A stretch of DNA of 64,000 bases, from positions 1,054,001 to 1,118,000 of the forward strand of contig NZ_SMRO01000001.1 of NCBI RefSeq assembly GCF_004359985.1, in the 5' to 3' direction. A model generated the notes under the pieces. It was not told the origin of the DNA and did not search any database. It worked only from the letters and a program-made list of their open reading frames with translations. Made by a program: the position numbers and the translations under genes. Position 1 is the stretch's first letter, and every line of letters begins with the position of its first letter. Of the stretch, positions 45,862 through 54,481 are shown in pieces. Source of the stretch: Paraburkholderia flava (GTDB lineage: Bacteria; Pseudomonadota; Gammaproteobacteria; Burkholderiales; Burkholderiaceae).

Positions 45862-47733
45862 TCAACGTTGTGCCGAAAGCAGATAGGCACCCTGAGCCGG
45901 GGATGCTGCCACTGCGCTACCCGGTACGGCAGGCACTGCCGTCAGTACGCCTGGTGTCTGGTAGAAATTCACCAGGTCCGTCTTCATCGGCGCACGCGAG
46001 GCTTCATTGAGGTAAATCATGTGGCCACCGTCATAGAACGTCGTGGTGAGGTTCGGCTGGGACCCGAGTCGGGCCAGCGAGGTCTCCGTTGCAAAAAGAG
46101 GGGTGGCCAGATCGTGATAGCCGTTCATCACCAGCACCTTGAGCGTCGGATTGAGCAGCAGTGCACTTTGCAGATCGGGCACGGTGTCCAGTACGCCGAA
46201 CGTGTTCGCGCCGCCGTCATGCGACCAGTTCCATGCACCGATGACCGAATTGCTAAGCTGGATATAGGTGGTCTGTGCGTTGGTGTACTTGAGGGTGCTC
46301 GCAAGATAGGCGGTTCCCTGCGGGCCAAACGTGCTCGTCATCTCGTCGGATGGATCGCCGTCGGCTTTCGCCCACGCACTGTTTGCGGGAACCTTCACGC
46401 GGCCATCGTAACGACCGATCAACTGGTCGGGGAGAAAGTTCTTTGCATATTTCTGACCCGTGCTAAGGCCGTTAATCGAGGTGAACGAGCCCGACGCGTT
46501 AACAAGAAAGTGCCTCGTTTGATAGGTAACGACATCAGCTGGCGAGACTCCGAAGGCTTTCAGACTGGCAGGATCATTGAATACGCCGGGGACGCGGAGA
46601 GCAGACAGCAGGCTGGACGAAAACCCATAGGGATTTTCCCAGACACCTGCCGCGATGCCGGTGTACTGGGCCAGCTGCGCGACCGTCGTTGCATCGTAGG
46701 CGGTGTATTGCGGATTCTGCACAAGCGGAACAAGCGTGTTGCCGGCATAACTCTGGACGTTGGTCACATAGGCTGCGAGCGATGGAACGGGAGGGACGAG
46801 CCCAAAATACGCGCCCACCGCAGCAAAGCTGGGCAAGAAGTAAGCGTCGGCATTCAGCGAATAGTCGGCGTTGTAGTCGAGACAGGCCGATTGCAGAACG
46901 ATGCCCGTCACAGGCGTTCCGTTTTCCTCCAGCAGGTTGACCAGAATGTCGGTGCGCGGTGTTCCATACGATTCACCGTAGAGATACAGAGGCGATTGTT
47001 GCCGCTTGTTGACCGACAGGTAACGCTGTACGAAACCTTCGAGTATGCGTCCATCCGGATCCGCACCCCAGAAGCTGCTATTGGTAGCCGGCGAGATCGC
47101 CTCCGAAAATCCGGTTCCCGGCGGATCGATGTACACCAGATCCGTCGTGTCGAGCAGGCTGTCCGTGCTACTGATCATCGGCAAGGTGGTCGGCAGCGTA
47201 TTGGGATCGCGCACGGCCGGAGCGTTTGTCACGATCCGTACAGGCGACCACGCCGCCATGTGCAGGAAGATCGAAGAGGCTCCTGGTCCGCCGTTGTAGG
47301 TGAACGTGACGGGACGCGAACCTGGGGGCACACCGTCGCGCGTGTAGGCTGTGTAGAAAATCGTCGCCTTGTTGCCGGTCGTCGGATCGGTCGCGACGAG
47401 ATGACCGGCGGTCGCCGTATAGCCAAGCGGGCCGCTGGGCAACGCGATCTGATGATGCGTGACCGCGGCGGCTTCGACGGCCTGGGCCGCCGGTATCGAG
47501 TCGCCGGCATTACCGGAGTAAGCGACAGGGTCGGCGTAAGCCTGATCGGCGAGCGCCGCAGGGGAACTGGCCGGTGCTGGCGTACCCGCAGCGGGCTGCT
47601 GGGGATTGCCCGGCGACTGATTCGAAACCGCACTGCCTGCGATCTTGTTGTCGCCGCCGCACCCCGCCAGCAACGAAACAAGTAGCCCTCCTACGCACCC
47701 GTAACGGGCACAACGAACCAGCACGCTGATCAT
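45862..47733 (-). CDS. S10 serine carboxypeptidase lipoprotein (right copy)
   Basis: The protein has 623 residues from MISVLVRCARYGC. The lipobox LLAGC again puts the lipidated Cys at residue 25, and the following GGDNKI echoes GGDDKI of the left copy. Catalytic residues are Ser255 (GESYGT), Asp541 (GYHDLATP) and His571 (GGHMIYL); the Asp-His spacing of 30 is identical to the left copy. The oxyanion motif is TYNGGPGASSIFLH. It is 42 residues longer than its paralogue, mainly in the middle insert. It is transcribed toward the receptor operon, the mirror image of the left cassette. Confidence 0.9.
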   Translation of the reverse strand: MISVLVRCARYGCVGGLLVSLLAGCGGDNKIAGSAVSNQSPGNPQQPAAGTPAPASSPAALADQAYADPVAYSGNAGDSIPAAQAVEAAAVTHHQIALPSGPLGYTATAGHLVATDPTTGNKATIFYTAYTRDGVPPGSRPVTFTYNGGPGASSIFLHMAAWSPVRIVTNAPAVRDPNTLPTTLPMISSTDSLLDTTDLVYIDPPGTGFSEAISPATNSSFWGADPDGRILEGFVQRYLSVNKRQQSPLYLYGESYGTPRTDILVNLLEENGTPVTGIVLQSACLDYNADYSLNADAYFLPSFAAVGAYFGLVPPVPSLAAYVTNVQSYAGNTLVPLVQNPQYTAYDATTVAQLAQYTGIAAGVWENPYGFSSSLLSALRVPGVFNDPASLKAFGVSPADVVTYQTRHFLVNASGSFTSINGLSTGQKYAKNFLPDQLIGRYDGRVKVPANSAWAKADGDPSDEMTSTFGPQGTAYLASTLKYTNAQTTYIQLSNSVIGAWNWSHDGGANTFGVLDTVPDLQSALLLNPTLKVLVMNGYHDLATPLFATETSLARLGSQPNLTTTFYDGGHMIYLNEASRAPMKTDLVNFYQTPGVLTAVPAVPGSAVAASPAQGAYLLSAQR

Positions 47734-48206
47734 TCCACATCCCCTTTTCTCTCGAGTACCTGAGCCTCTCGACCGCGCGCGTCACTGCGAGCGGCTCGTG
47801 AGCCATGTGATAACCGGCGTTCGTCGATGCTCCGGCAGCGCCCATTAGCGGGCCGCACCGGATCGCACGGTCTGCTGCTAAAGACGAACGCGATATGAAA
47901 AGAGACCAGTCCCACATGAAAATTTTCGCGACCTTCGACAATTCCCGGGTGGCTCGATCGTCGCTTCTGCGGTCAATCCAGGCGCCGCTCGTCGTTCGCG
48001 TACATCGCGTACTCGCGTGACACCGCAGTGCATGCCCGGCATATCTGCTCGAGCATCCCTTTCTTCATTATTCGAATTCCCCGACAGATGAATTCGCGCT
48101 GCCTTGCTTTATCCATGCAGCCGAAGTCCATAGGATTGACCCTGACAGAAAACCGGGACACGCCCGTTGCGTCGTACCCGGTTGCACGAACTTCAGGGAA
48201 TCTCCA
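47734..48206. other. divergent intergenic region, 473 bp
   Basis: Region between the right S10 gene (leftward) and an MFS pump (rightward). It contains a 9-bp inverted repeat, GCGTTCGTC (47817-47825) and GACGAACGC (47883-47891). A 31-codon minus-strand ORF (48068-47973, MKKGMLEQICRAC) has no clear ribosome site, and I do not call it a gene. Promoters for both flanking genes should lie here. Confidence 0.45.
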
Positions 48207-49778
48207 ATGCACCAGCAATCGACGAATACGTCCCCCACAGCGCTCAGGGCCAGTCGCTCCAAAGCCCTTGTTCTCATCGCGGTTATCCTGGCCTGTATCA
48301 GCCTGCCTTTGAGTCTGTCGGCGGGGCCCGCTGCGCAAACCTTTATCAGTCGCGATCTCGCGGGCGGCACGGTCGCGCTCTCGTGGATCACCAATGCGTT
48401 CATGCTCGCGTGCGGCAGCACGTTAATGGTGGCGGGCGCGCTCGCCGATCACTATGGCCGCAAGAAGGTCTTCTTCGTCGGCATGCTGGTGATGACTATC
48501 GTGTCGCTCGTGATGCCGTTTGCACCCAGCGTGTTGTGGCTGGACTTCCTTCGCGTTCCGCACGGCCTTGCGGCTGCCTGCGCGTATGCGGGCGGCGTGT
48601 CGATGCTGGCTCAGGAATATGAAGGCGCGGCGCGCGTCAGAGTGTTCAGCCTGATCGGTATCGCGTTTGGCGCGGGCCTCGCGTTCGGCCCGACGCTGGC
48701 CGGCATTCTGATTGCTCTTTTCAACTGGCATGCGGTCTTTCTCAGCAGTGCGCTGATCAGCTTTATTGCGCTGGTGCTGTGCATTTTCTGCATGACGGAT
48801 AGCAAGAATCCTTCGGCGCATGGTCTCGACTGGCTCGGTGCCGGCATCTTTACGGTCGCGTTGACGCTCTTCACCTTCGGCGTGATCGAAGCACCGGTGG
48901 CCGGCTGGACTAGCGTGCTGGTACTTGGACTGTTTGTCGCGAGCGCTTTGACGCTGGGCCTGTTTGTCGCGGTCGAGATGAAGGTCAAGAATCCAATGCT
49001 CGATCTCAGCCTGTTCCGCTATCCGCGCTTCGTGGGTGCGCAGTTGCTGCCGCTCGCGACCGCGTATTCATACATTGCGCTGTTGATTGTTCTGCCGCTG
49101 CGTTTCATCGGAATTGAAGGATTGAGTGCTCTGGATGCCGGGATATTGATGCTGTATTTTTCGGCACCGTTGCTGGTTGTCCCGTTTCTTTCGGCGATGC
49201 TCACGCGGTTTATTCCGGTTGGCATTCTGTCGGGGCTGGGGATGCTGATTTCGGTTGTCGGGCTTTCTCTGCTTACACAGGTACCGCTCGGGAATCACGG
49301 GTTTCTCATGCGCGTGGATTTGCTGCTGATCGGGCTCGGTGCTGCGATTCCGTGGGGGTTGATGGATAACCTCGCGGTTAGTGTCGTGCCTAGCGAGAAG
49401 GCCGGGATGGCTGTCGGTATTTTTGGTGCTCTTCGTGTGTCGATCGATAGTACGGCGATGGCTATCGTGGGGTCGTTGCTGGCGTTTTTTGCGCAGCAGA
49501 CGCTGGGGGATATCAGGCCTGAATTAAGCCCGGATGTGCTGGCTTCCGGCGCGGCGCAGCTTGCTGCTGGAACACTCGATAAAGCAGGTTCTATTCTCTC
49601 TGGGTTCGATCATGCGCATTTGTTGTTGGCTTATGATCTTGCGTTCAAGAAGTTGCTATGGGTGGCTATTATTTTGACTTTGGCTGCTGCTGTGCTGGTT
49701 TTTGTTTTGCTTGGGGCGGTTCGGTCTGATCATGGGGAAGTGGCTTCCGCCGGGAAGGTTGAGCCTAGCGTCTCGTAA
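48207..49778 (+). CDS. MFS drug:proton antiporter, DHA2 (EmrB/QacA-like) family
   Basis: The protein has 523 residues and about fourteen membrane helices. It has a hydrophilic N-terminus, motif A (GALADHYGRKKVFFVGML) and motif C-like GAGLAFGPTLAGILIALFNWHAVF. It starts MHQQSTNTSP at an ATG with weak ribosome-site match. Location beside the receptor/peptidase block allows a link to export of the same ligand class, but drug efflux is equally likely. The last 700 bases become strongly G/T-rich at third positions, unlike the first half. Confidence 0.83.
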   Translation: MHQQSTNTSPTALRASRSKALVLIAVILACISLPLSLSAGPAAQTFISRDLAGGTVALSWITNAFMLACGSTLMVAGALADHYGRKKVFFVGMLVMTIVSLVMPFAPSVLWLDFLRVPHGLAAACAYAGGVSMLAQEYEGAARVRVFSLIGIAFGAGLAFGPTLAGILIALFNWHAVFLSSALISFIALVLCIFCMTDSKNPSAHGLDWLGAGIFTVALTLFTFGVIEAPVAGWTSVLVLGLFVASALTLGLFVAVEMKVKNPMLDLSLFRYPRFVGAQLLPLATAYSYIALLIVLPLRFIGIEGLSALDAGILMLYFSAPLLVVPFLSAMLTRFIPVGILSGLGMLISVVGLSLLTQVPLGNHGFLMRVDLLLIGLGAAIPWGLMDNLAVSVVPSEKAGMAVGIFGALRVSIDSTAMAIVGSLLAFFAQQTLGDIRPELSPDVLASGAAQLAAGTLDKAGSILSGFDHAHLLLAYDLAFKKLLWVAIILTLAAAVLVFVLLGAVRSDHGEVASAGKVEPSVS

Positions 49779-49789
49779 TCGCTTTGTGT

Positions 49790-50577
49790 TTTGGTCTTGC
49801 AGGTGGGTGTGATTTTTCTGCTTGCGGCGTGCGATGTTATTTGCTTTTTGTTTGCCTGTGCAGGTGGCTACGATTTAGCGCCTCGCGGCGCGCGCGTTGC
49901 CCCTGTGCGGGGCGGCACCTACTTTCTTTGCCGCGGCAAAGAAAGTAGGCAAAGAAAGCCGCTCGACACGTTACCTGGTCCTTTCCGCGTGATGCGCCAG
50001 TGGCACTCGCCTAAGTGGGCACCACGCTCGCTCTGCCTGGTGGTCCGAGACGAGATCGTCTCCCGGATCGCAAACCGGAGTGACAAGGCGCCCGCCCACC
50101 CCGCAGCGCACTTGTGTGCGCGCGGACCGGTTTGCTTGGGAAGCCATCGGGAAGAACGGGTACGCGGTACAAACCAGCCACGACGTTGAAGTGCGTCGCG
50201 CGATTAAGCAGAGACGCTGCTCGAGATTGACCGAGGGTTATGCCCCTCGGCGGCGAAGCCCGCCGGAACGGATGACTGCCTTGTCACTTCGGTTTGCGGC
50301 GCGAGGGCCAGTCTCGTCTCGGACCACTACGCAATGTGAACGTGGTGCCTACTTAGGCGAGTGCCACCGAGGCAGCACACGGAAAAGATCTGGTAACGTT
50401 TCGGCGGCTTTCTTTTGCCTACTTTCTTTGCCGCGGCAAAGAAAGTAGGTGCCGCCCCGCACAGGGGCAACGCCCGCACCGCGAGGTGCAAAATCGTAGC
50501 CGCCTGCAAGAGCAAAAGATAAAGCACAATGCCTGCGCCGCAAGGCGCTAAAACGCAGCCGCCTGCCAGGGCAAAAC
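49790..50577. repeat. large imperfect inverted repeat between convergent genes
   Basis: Left arm about 49790-50091 and right arm about 50276-50577 are imperfect reverse complements, symmetric about 50184. Each arm holds the same 32-bp perfect palindrome (49918-49949 and 50418-50449), with CCTACTTTCTTTGCCG as its half, next to GTTGCCCCTGTGCGGGGCGG. Other matched blocks are GTGGCACTCGCCTAAGT, GTGGTCCGAGACGAGA and CGCAAACCGnAGTGACAAGGC. Each outer end adds a second diverged copy of a unit with GCAGGnGGnTnCGnTTT. No protein gene is credible inside (an ORF at 50080-50448 is composition noise). Units with this palindrome look like a family of Burkholderiaceae intergenic repeats. Confidence 0.85.
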
Positions 50578-50671
50578 AACAGACAACATCAAACAACAAC
50601 GGAAAACAAAAAAATCGCCAGCAAACGGCGAGGGCACCGTCAACCAGCGAGAGAGAGAAAAAAGTCAGAAA

Positions 50672-51715
50672 TCACTTCCGCTGCAACGCAAACAACGTCC
50701 CAGCCACCAAAATAAACGCCCCAACAATAACCTTCTGCCAGGTACTAGGCACCCCAACAAGAATCAGCACGCTATTAATCAACGTCACAAGCACGACACC
50801 CAGCAAAGTCCCCGCAACAGTCCCCGTCCCACCCGTAATCCGGGCACCGCCCAAAATCACCGCAGCAATCACATCAAGCTCCGACCCAACCAGATCGAAC
50901 GGATTAGCCAGCCGATTATTCGACACGTGCAGAATCCCAGCGATGCCAGCGAGCATCCCCGTATACCCAAATACGAACAGATGAATCGCCCGCAGGTTGT
51001 AACCCAGCCGCTCGGCAATCGCGAGACTGCCGCCCATCGCGTAAACGCCGCGCCCCATCATCGTGCGATTCAACAGCCACCACGTCACCAGCGCCGCCAG
51101 CACCAGCGCCACCACCGACACTGGCAACACAGCACGCAACCCATCGGCCGTGTGATAAAAAAACAGCGGCATGCGACCGAAGTGATCCATGCTGTGCGGA
51201 ATGTTCATGAAGAACGTCGTGCCGACAAAGGTCAGCAATATCCCGCGATACAGATACTGCGTGCCGATCGTCACGATCAGCGAAGGTGCCTTCAGCCGAT
51301 GCACCAGCAAACCATTCAGCACGCCAAGCAACACGCCGCCAAGCGCACCGAGCAACAGGATCAGCGCGAACGGCGCGTCGGGCCACCACGCGAACACGGC
51401 CTTGGTAATCGAGTACATCGTCAGTGCGCCGATCGCCGTGAACGACACGTCGATACCGCCCGATGCCAGCACGACGAGCGTGCCGAGCGCGAACAGCGAC
51501 ATCGTCGTCGCCGAATGCAGCAGGTCGAACAGCGTCGCGAACTGGAAGAAGCGCGGATTGATCGCGCCGACGATCACGCACATCACGACGATCAACGCCG
51601 CCGTGAACCACTCCGGGTTGCGCGCGAGTCGTGCCCCCAGGCTCGGTGGCTTTACCCGTGGCGCAACTTCGATGACGGTGGGGCTGCTCAGGGTCGGGTC
51701 GATACGCGAATTCAT
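50672..51715 (-). CDS. ABC transporter permease 2, deoxyribose/deoxynucleoside operon
   Basis: The protein has 347 residues. A hydrophilic N-terminal 35 residues is followed by about nine or ten membrane helices. GGIDVSFTAIGALTMYSITKA and the EAA-like GGARITGGTGTVAGTLLG mark the BPD_transp_2 (CUT2/RbsC) family. It is the last gene of the operon, 18 bp after the ATPase gene. It should form the channel with the second permease at 54482. Its 3' end shows a G/T-rich coding strand facing the repeat element. Confidence 0.88.
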   Translation of the reverse strand: MNSRIDPTLSSPTVIEVAPRVKPPSLGARLARNPEWFTAALIVVMCVIVGAINPRFFQFATLFDLLHSATTMSLFALGTLVVLASGGIDVSFTAIGALTMYSITKAVFAWWPDAPFALILLLGALGGVLLGVLNGLLVHRLKAPSLIVTIGTQYLYRGILLTFVGTTFFMNIPHSMDHFGRMPLFFYHTADGLRAVLPVSVVALVLAALVTWWLLNRTMMGRGVYAMGGSLAIAERLGYNLRAIHLFVFGYTGMLAGIAGILHVSNNRLANPFDLVGSELDVIAAVILGGARITGGTGTVAGTLLGVVLVTLINSVLILVGVPSTWQKVIVGAFILVAGTLFALQRK

Positions 51716-51733
51716 GCTGGATTACGTCCTCGA

Positions 51734-53269
51734 TTATGCGGCGTCCGACAGCAGCGCCCGATACAGCGCCGCTTCGTCGAGCTGGTCGGCGCGGTACTCG
51801 TCCGCGATACGCCCTTTCTTCATCAGCAGGATGCGGTCGCTGTTCTGCAGCAGCTCCGGCAAATCGTCGCTGATCAGGATGATGCCGATGCCGCGCTGCG
51901 ACAGCTGCTGCATGATCCGGTAGATGATGTCCTTCGATCCGACGTCCACGCCGACCGTCGGTCCATGCAGGATCAGCACGTGCGGGTCGATCGCGAGCCA
52001 GCGGCCGATCAGCACGCGCTGCTGGTTGCCGCCCGACAGCGACTGCACCGGTTTGTCGACGCCCGGCGTCGCAATCTGCAATTCGTTCACGGTGCGCTCG
52101 GCGAGCGCCTGCGCACGCTTGCGGTCGATCTGGCCGAAGCGGTCGCGCAAATCCGAGATCAGCGCGGTGATCACGTTGTCGCGGATCGGCTTGTCGAGAA
52201 AGAGCCCTTCGTTCAGGCGGTCTTCGGGCACGTAGCCGATGCGTTGACGGCGCGCATCGGATGGCGTGCGCAAGCGGATCGGCCGGCCTTCGAGCGTGAC
52301 GGTCCCCGCTTGCGCCGGTGCCACGCCGGCGAGCGCGCGCGCCAGTTCGTTGCGGCCCGAATCGAGCAGGCCGGTCACGCCGAGAATCTCTCCGCGATGC
52401 AGCGCAAACGACACGTCGTCGAACTGCCCCTCGCGCGTGAGGCCGCGCACGTCGAGCACGACGTCCTGGCCAAGGCCACCGTCGCGATAGCGTTCGGTCG
52501 ACAGATGGCGGCCGGTCATCAGCTCGCTGATCTGTGCTTTCGTGAAATCGGCGATCGGGCCTTGCGCCATTTTCTGTCCGTCGCGCAGCACGATCACTTC
52601 GCCGCCGATCGCATAGCACTCGTCGAGCTTGTGACTCACGAACAGCACGGTCACGCCCTGCGCGCGCAGATTCGCGAGCACGGCGATCAGGTTGTCGACT
52701 TCCTTTTGCGTCAGCGACGTGGTCGGTTCGTCCATGATGACGAAGCGCGCCTCGCTCGCGATCGCGCGAGCGATCGCGACCAGTTGCCGCGTCGCGAGCG
52801 GCAGTTGTTCGACCAGCGTGCCGAGGAATGCGGCGTCGCCCGGCAGGCCGACGGCCTGCAGTGCGCGTGCCGCCGTTCGCGCGAGCGCGCGACGGTCGAA
52901 GGTCCGCGTGAGCCGGCCGCCGTGTTCCGCCAGCTCCGCCGTCAGCGCGACGTTTTCAGCGACGCTCATGTTCGGCAGCAGCGACAGGTCTTGATACACC
53001 GTTTCGATACCGGCCGCGAGCGCTTCGAGCGCGGTCAGCTTCGCGTGGCGCACGCCCTCGATCACGAGTTCGCCTTCGTCGGGCGGCTGCGCACCAGAGA
53101 TGATCTTGATCAGCGTGCTCTTGCCGCAGCCGTTCTCGCCGAGCAGGTGATAGATCTGCCCGCGTTCGAACGACAGGCTCACGCCGCGCAACGCATGCAC
53201 GCCCGTGAACCGTTTATGGACGCCGGCCACCTGCAGGAACGGCGTGGATGTTGCCTGTTGATTCGTCAT
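51734..53269 (-). CDS. ABC transporter ATPase with two ABC domains (RbsA-like)
   Basis: The protein has 511 residues from MTNQQATSTPF (ATG 53269). The first ABC domain (about 10-240) has Walker A GENGCGKST, signature LPLATRQLVAIARAI and Walker B FVIMDEPTTS. The second (about 255-505) has a degenerate Walker A (GLLDSGRNEL), signature LSGGNQQRV and VLILHGPTVGVDVGSKD, where the usual Walker B Glu is replaced (ILHGPT instead of IxDEPT). A weak second site is normal in this family. It powers the four-part sugar or nucleoside importer. Confidence 0.9.
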   Translation of the reverse strand: MTNQQATSTPFLQVAGVHKRFTGVHALRGVSLSFERGQIYHLLGENGCGKSTLIKIISGAQPPDEGELVIEGVRHAKLTALEALAAGIETVYQDLSLLPNMSVAENVALTAELAEHGGRLTRTFDRRALARTAARALQAVGLPGDAAFLGTLVEQLPLATRQLVAIARAIASEARFVIMDEPTTSLTQKEVDNLIAVLANLRAQGVTVLFVSHKLDECYAIGGEVIVLRDGQKMAQGPIADFTKAQISELMTGRHLSTERYRDGGLGQDVVLDVRGLTREGQFDDVSFALHRGEILGVTGLLDSGRNELARALAGVAPAQAGTVTLEGRPIRLRTPSDARRQRIGYVPEDRLNEGLFLDKPIRDNVITALISDLRDRFGQIDRKRAQALAERTVNELQIATPGVDKPVQSLSGGNQQRVLIGRWLAIDPHVLILHGPTVGVDVGSKDIIYRIMQQLSQRGIGIILISDDLPELLQNSDRILLMKKGRIADEYRADQLDEAALYRALLSDAA

Positions 53270-53327
53270 GACACATCGCAGCTTGAGGGCGCACCGGCCG
53301 CAATGGCCGGCGCGCCGTGACACGGGA

Positions 53328-54332
53328 TCAGAACGGGTACTGCTTGTAGTTCGACTTGTCGACGTTCACCCAGCCCTGGCCGCGCACGATGATGCCCTTG
53401 CCCGGGCCCTTCGCGACCGTGACCTTGTTGTAGCCGGGAATGCCGAGGTCCGCACCGTTCTCGACGGTCTTACCGTCGAGCAGCATCTTCGCGATCTTGT
53501 TCATCGCGAGGCCGGCGAGCTTCGGATCCCAGAACGCGATGCCGTTCACTGCGCCGCTTTCGAGGAACTTGCCCGCTTCCATCGGCAGGCCGGTGCCGTA
53601 CACGCAGATCTTGCCTTGCAGACCCGCCTCTTCGACCGCGCGGCCGATCCCGATGATGTCGAGCGACGACGAGCCCTGGAAGCCCTTCAGATCCGGATGC
53701 TTGCGCAGCACTTCCTTCGCGACTTCATACGCGCGCTCGCCGTCGTTGTTGGTCTCGAGCTTCGGCTCGACGAGATCCATCTTCGGATACTTCGCCTTCG
53801 CGTTGTTGATACCGCCGTCTGCCCACTGCACCTGCGAGCGGCTGCCGAGCGAGCCGACCAGCACGGCCCACTTGCCTTCGTTGTGCATGCACGACGCGAG
53901 CCGCTCGTTCAGGCCCGCACCGTACGCGGTGTTGTCGAAGGCCTCGATGTCGACCATCGTGTTCTTCTCGTTGTCTGCTTCATGCGTGACGACCTTGATG
54001 CCGCGATCCATCGCCTTCTTCAGCGCGGGTTCGAGCGTCGGCGGATCGTACGGCACGACGGCGATCGCGCTGACCTTCTTCGCGATCAGATCCTCGATGA
54101 TTTTCAGTTGCTGTGCGGCATCGGCGCGGCCCGGTCCGGTCTGGTACGCGGTGACGCCCGGCGTTTCTTTCGCGAATTCCTTCACGCCGTCGTCCATCCG
54201 GTTGAACCAGCTGATGCCGGTCACCTTGACGACGGTCACGATGGTCTCGTTGGTCGCCGCTTGCGCCGCGACGATCACGCCCGCAGCGAGGGCGCCCGCC
54301 GTCACTGCGGCAGCCAGTCGAGTCAGTTTCAT
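53328..54332 (-). CDS. periplasmic sugar-binding protein (RbsB/LsrB-like)
   Basis: The protein has 334 residues. A signal peptide ends at AAQA/ATNE near 26. IVTVVKVTGISWFNRMDDGVKEF is the opening of the LsrB/RhaS-type binding proteins often labelled autoinducer-2 binding. GIKVVTHEADN, NNDGERAYEVAKEVLRKHPDLKGFQGSSS and AFWDPKLAGLAMNKIA fit that branch. In this operon with DeoC and a PfkB kinase, the ligand is more likely deoxyribose, ribose or a deoxynucleoside than AI-2. It lies between the permease and ATPase genes. Confidence 0.87.
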   Translation of the reverse strand: MKLTRLAAAVTAGALAAGVIVAAQAATNETIVTVVKVTGISWFNRMDDGVKEFAKETPGVTAYQTGPGRADAAQQLKIIEDLIAKKVSAIAVVPYDPPTLEPALKKAMDRGIKVVTHEADNEKNTMVDIEAFDNTAYGAGLNERLASCMHNEGKWAVLVGSLGSRSQVQWADGGINNAKAKYPKMDLVEPKLETNNDGERAYEVAKEVLRKHPDLKGFQGSSSLDIIGIGRAVEEAGLQGKICVYGTGLPMEAGKFLESGAVNGIAFWDPKLAGLAMNKIAKMLLDGKTVENGADLGIPGYNKVTVAKGPGKGIIVRGQGWVNVDKSNYKQYPF

Positions 54333-54481
54333 GCGATGTCTCCTTTATTGTTGGATCGAATGTCGAAAAACGGAATTACGGTCTTGCAGGGCGGCGGGGT
54401 TACGCCGCCCTCTTTGGGTCGCGGCGGACATCAGGGTGTGACGTCCGCCGCCGACAAATATGTCTGTCGCCGGCGCGGCTG

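Noticed and set aside
47973..48068. 31-codon minus-strand ORF (MKKGMLEQICRAC) before the second MFS pump
   Set aside because: No clear ribosome site and no neighbouring gene to couple to; could be chance. Conservation in relatives would change this.
50080..50448. ORF of 122 codons inside the inverted repeat
   Set aside because: Arg-rich, no ribosome site, spans the repeat spacer and right arm; no protein-like pattern.
53328..54332. Autoinducer-2 uptake (Lsr) system
   Set aside because: The binding protein resembles LsrB-type proteins, but no LsrK, LsrF, LsrG or LsrR is present, and the operon carries deoC, PfkB kinase and aldehyde dehydrogenase.
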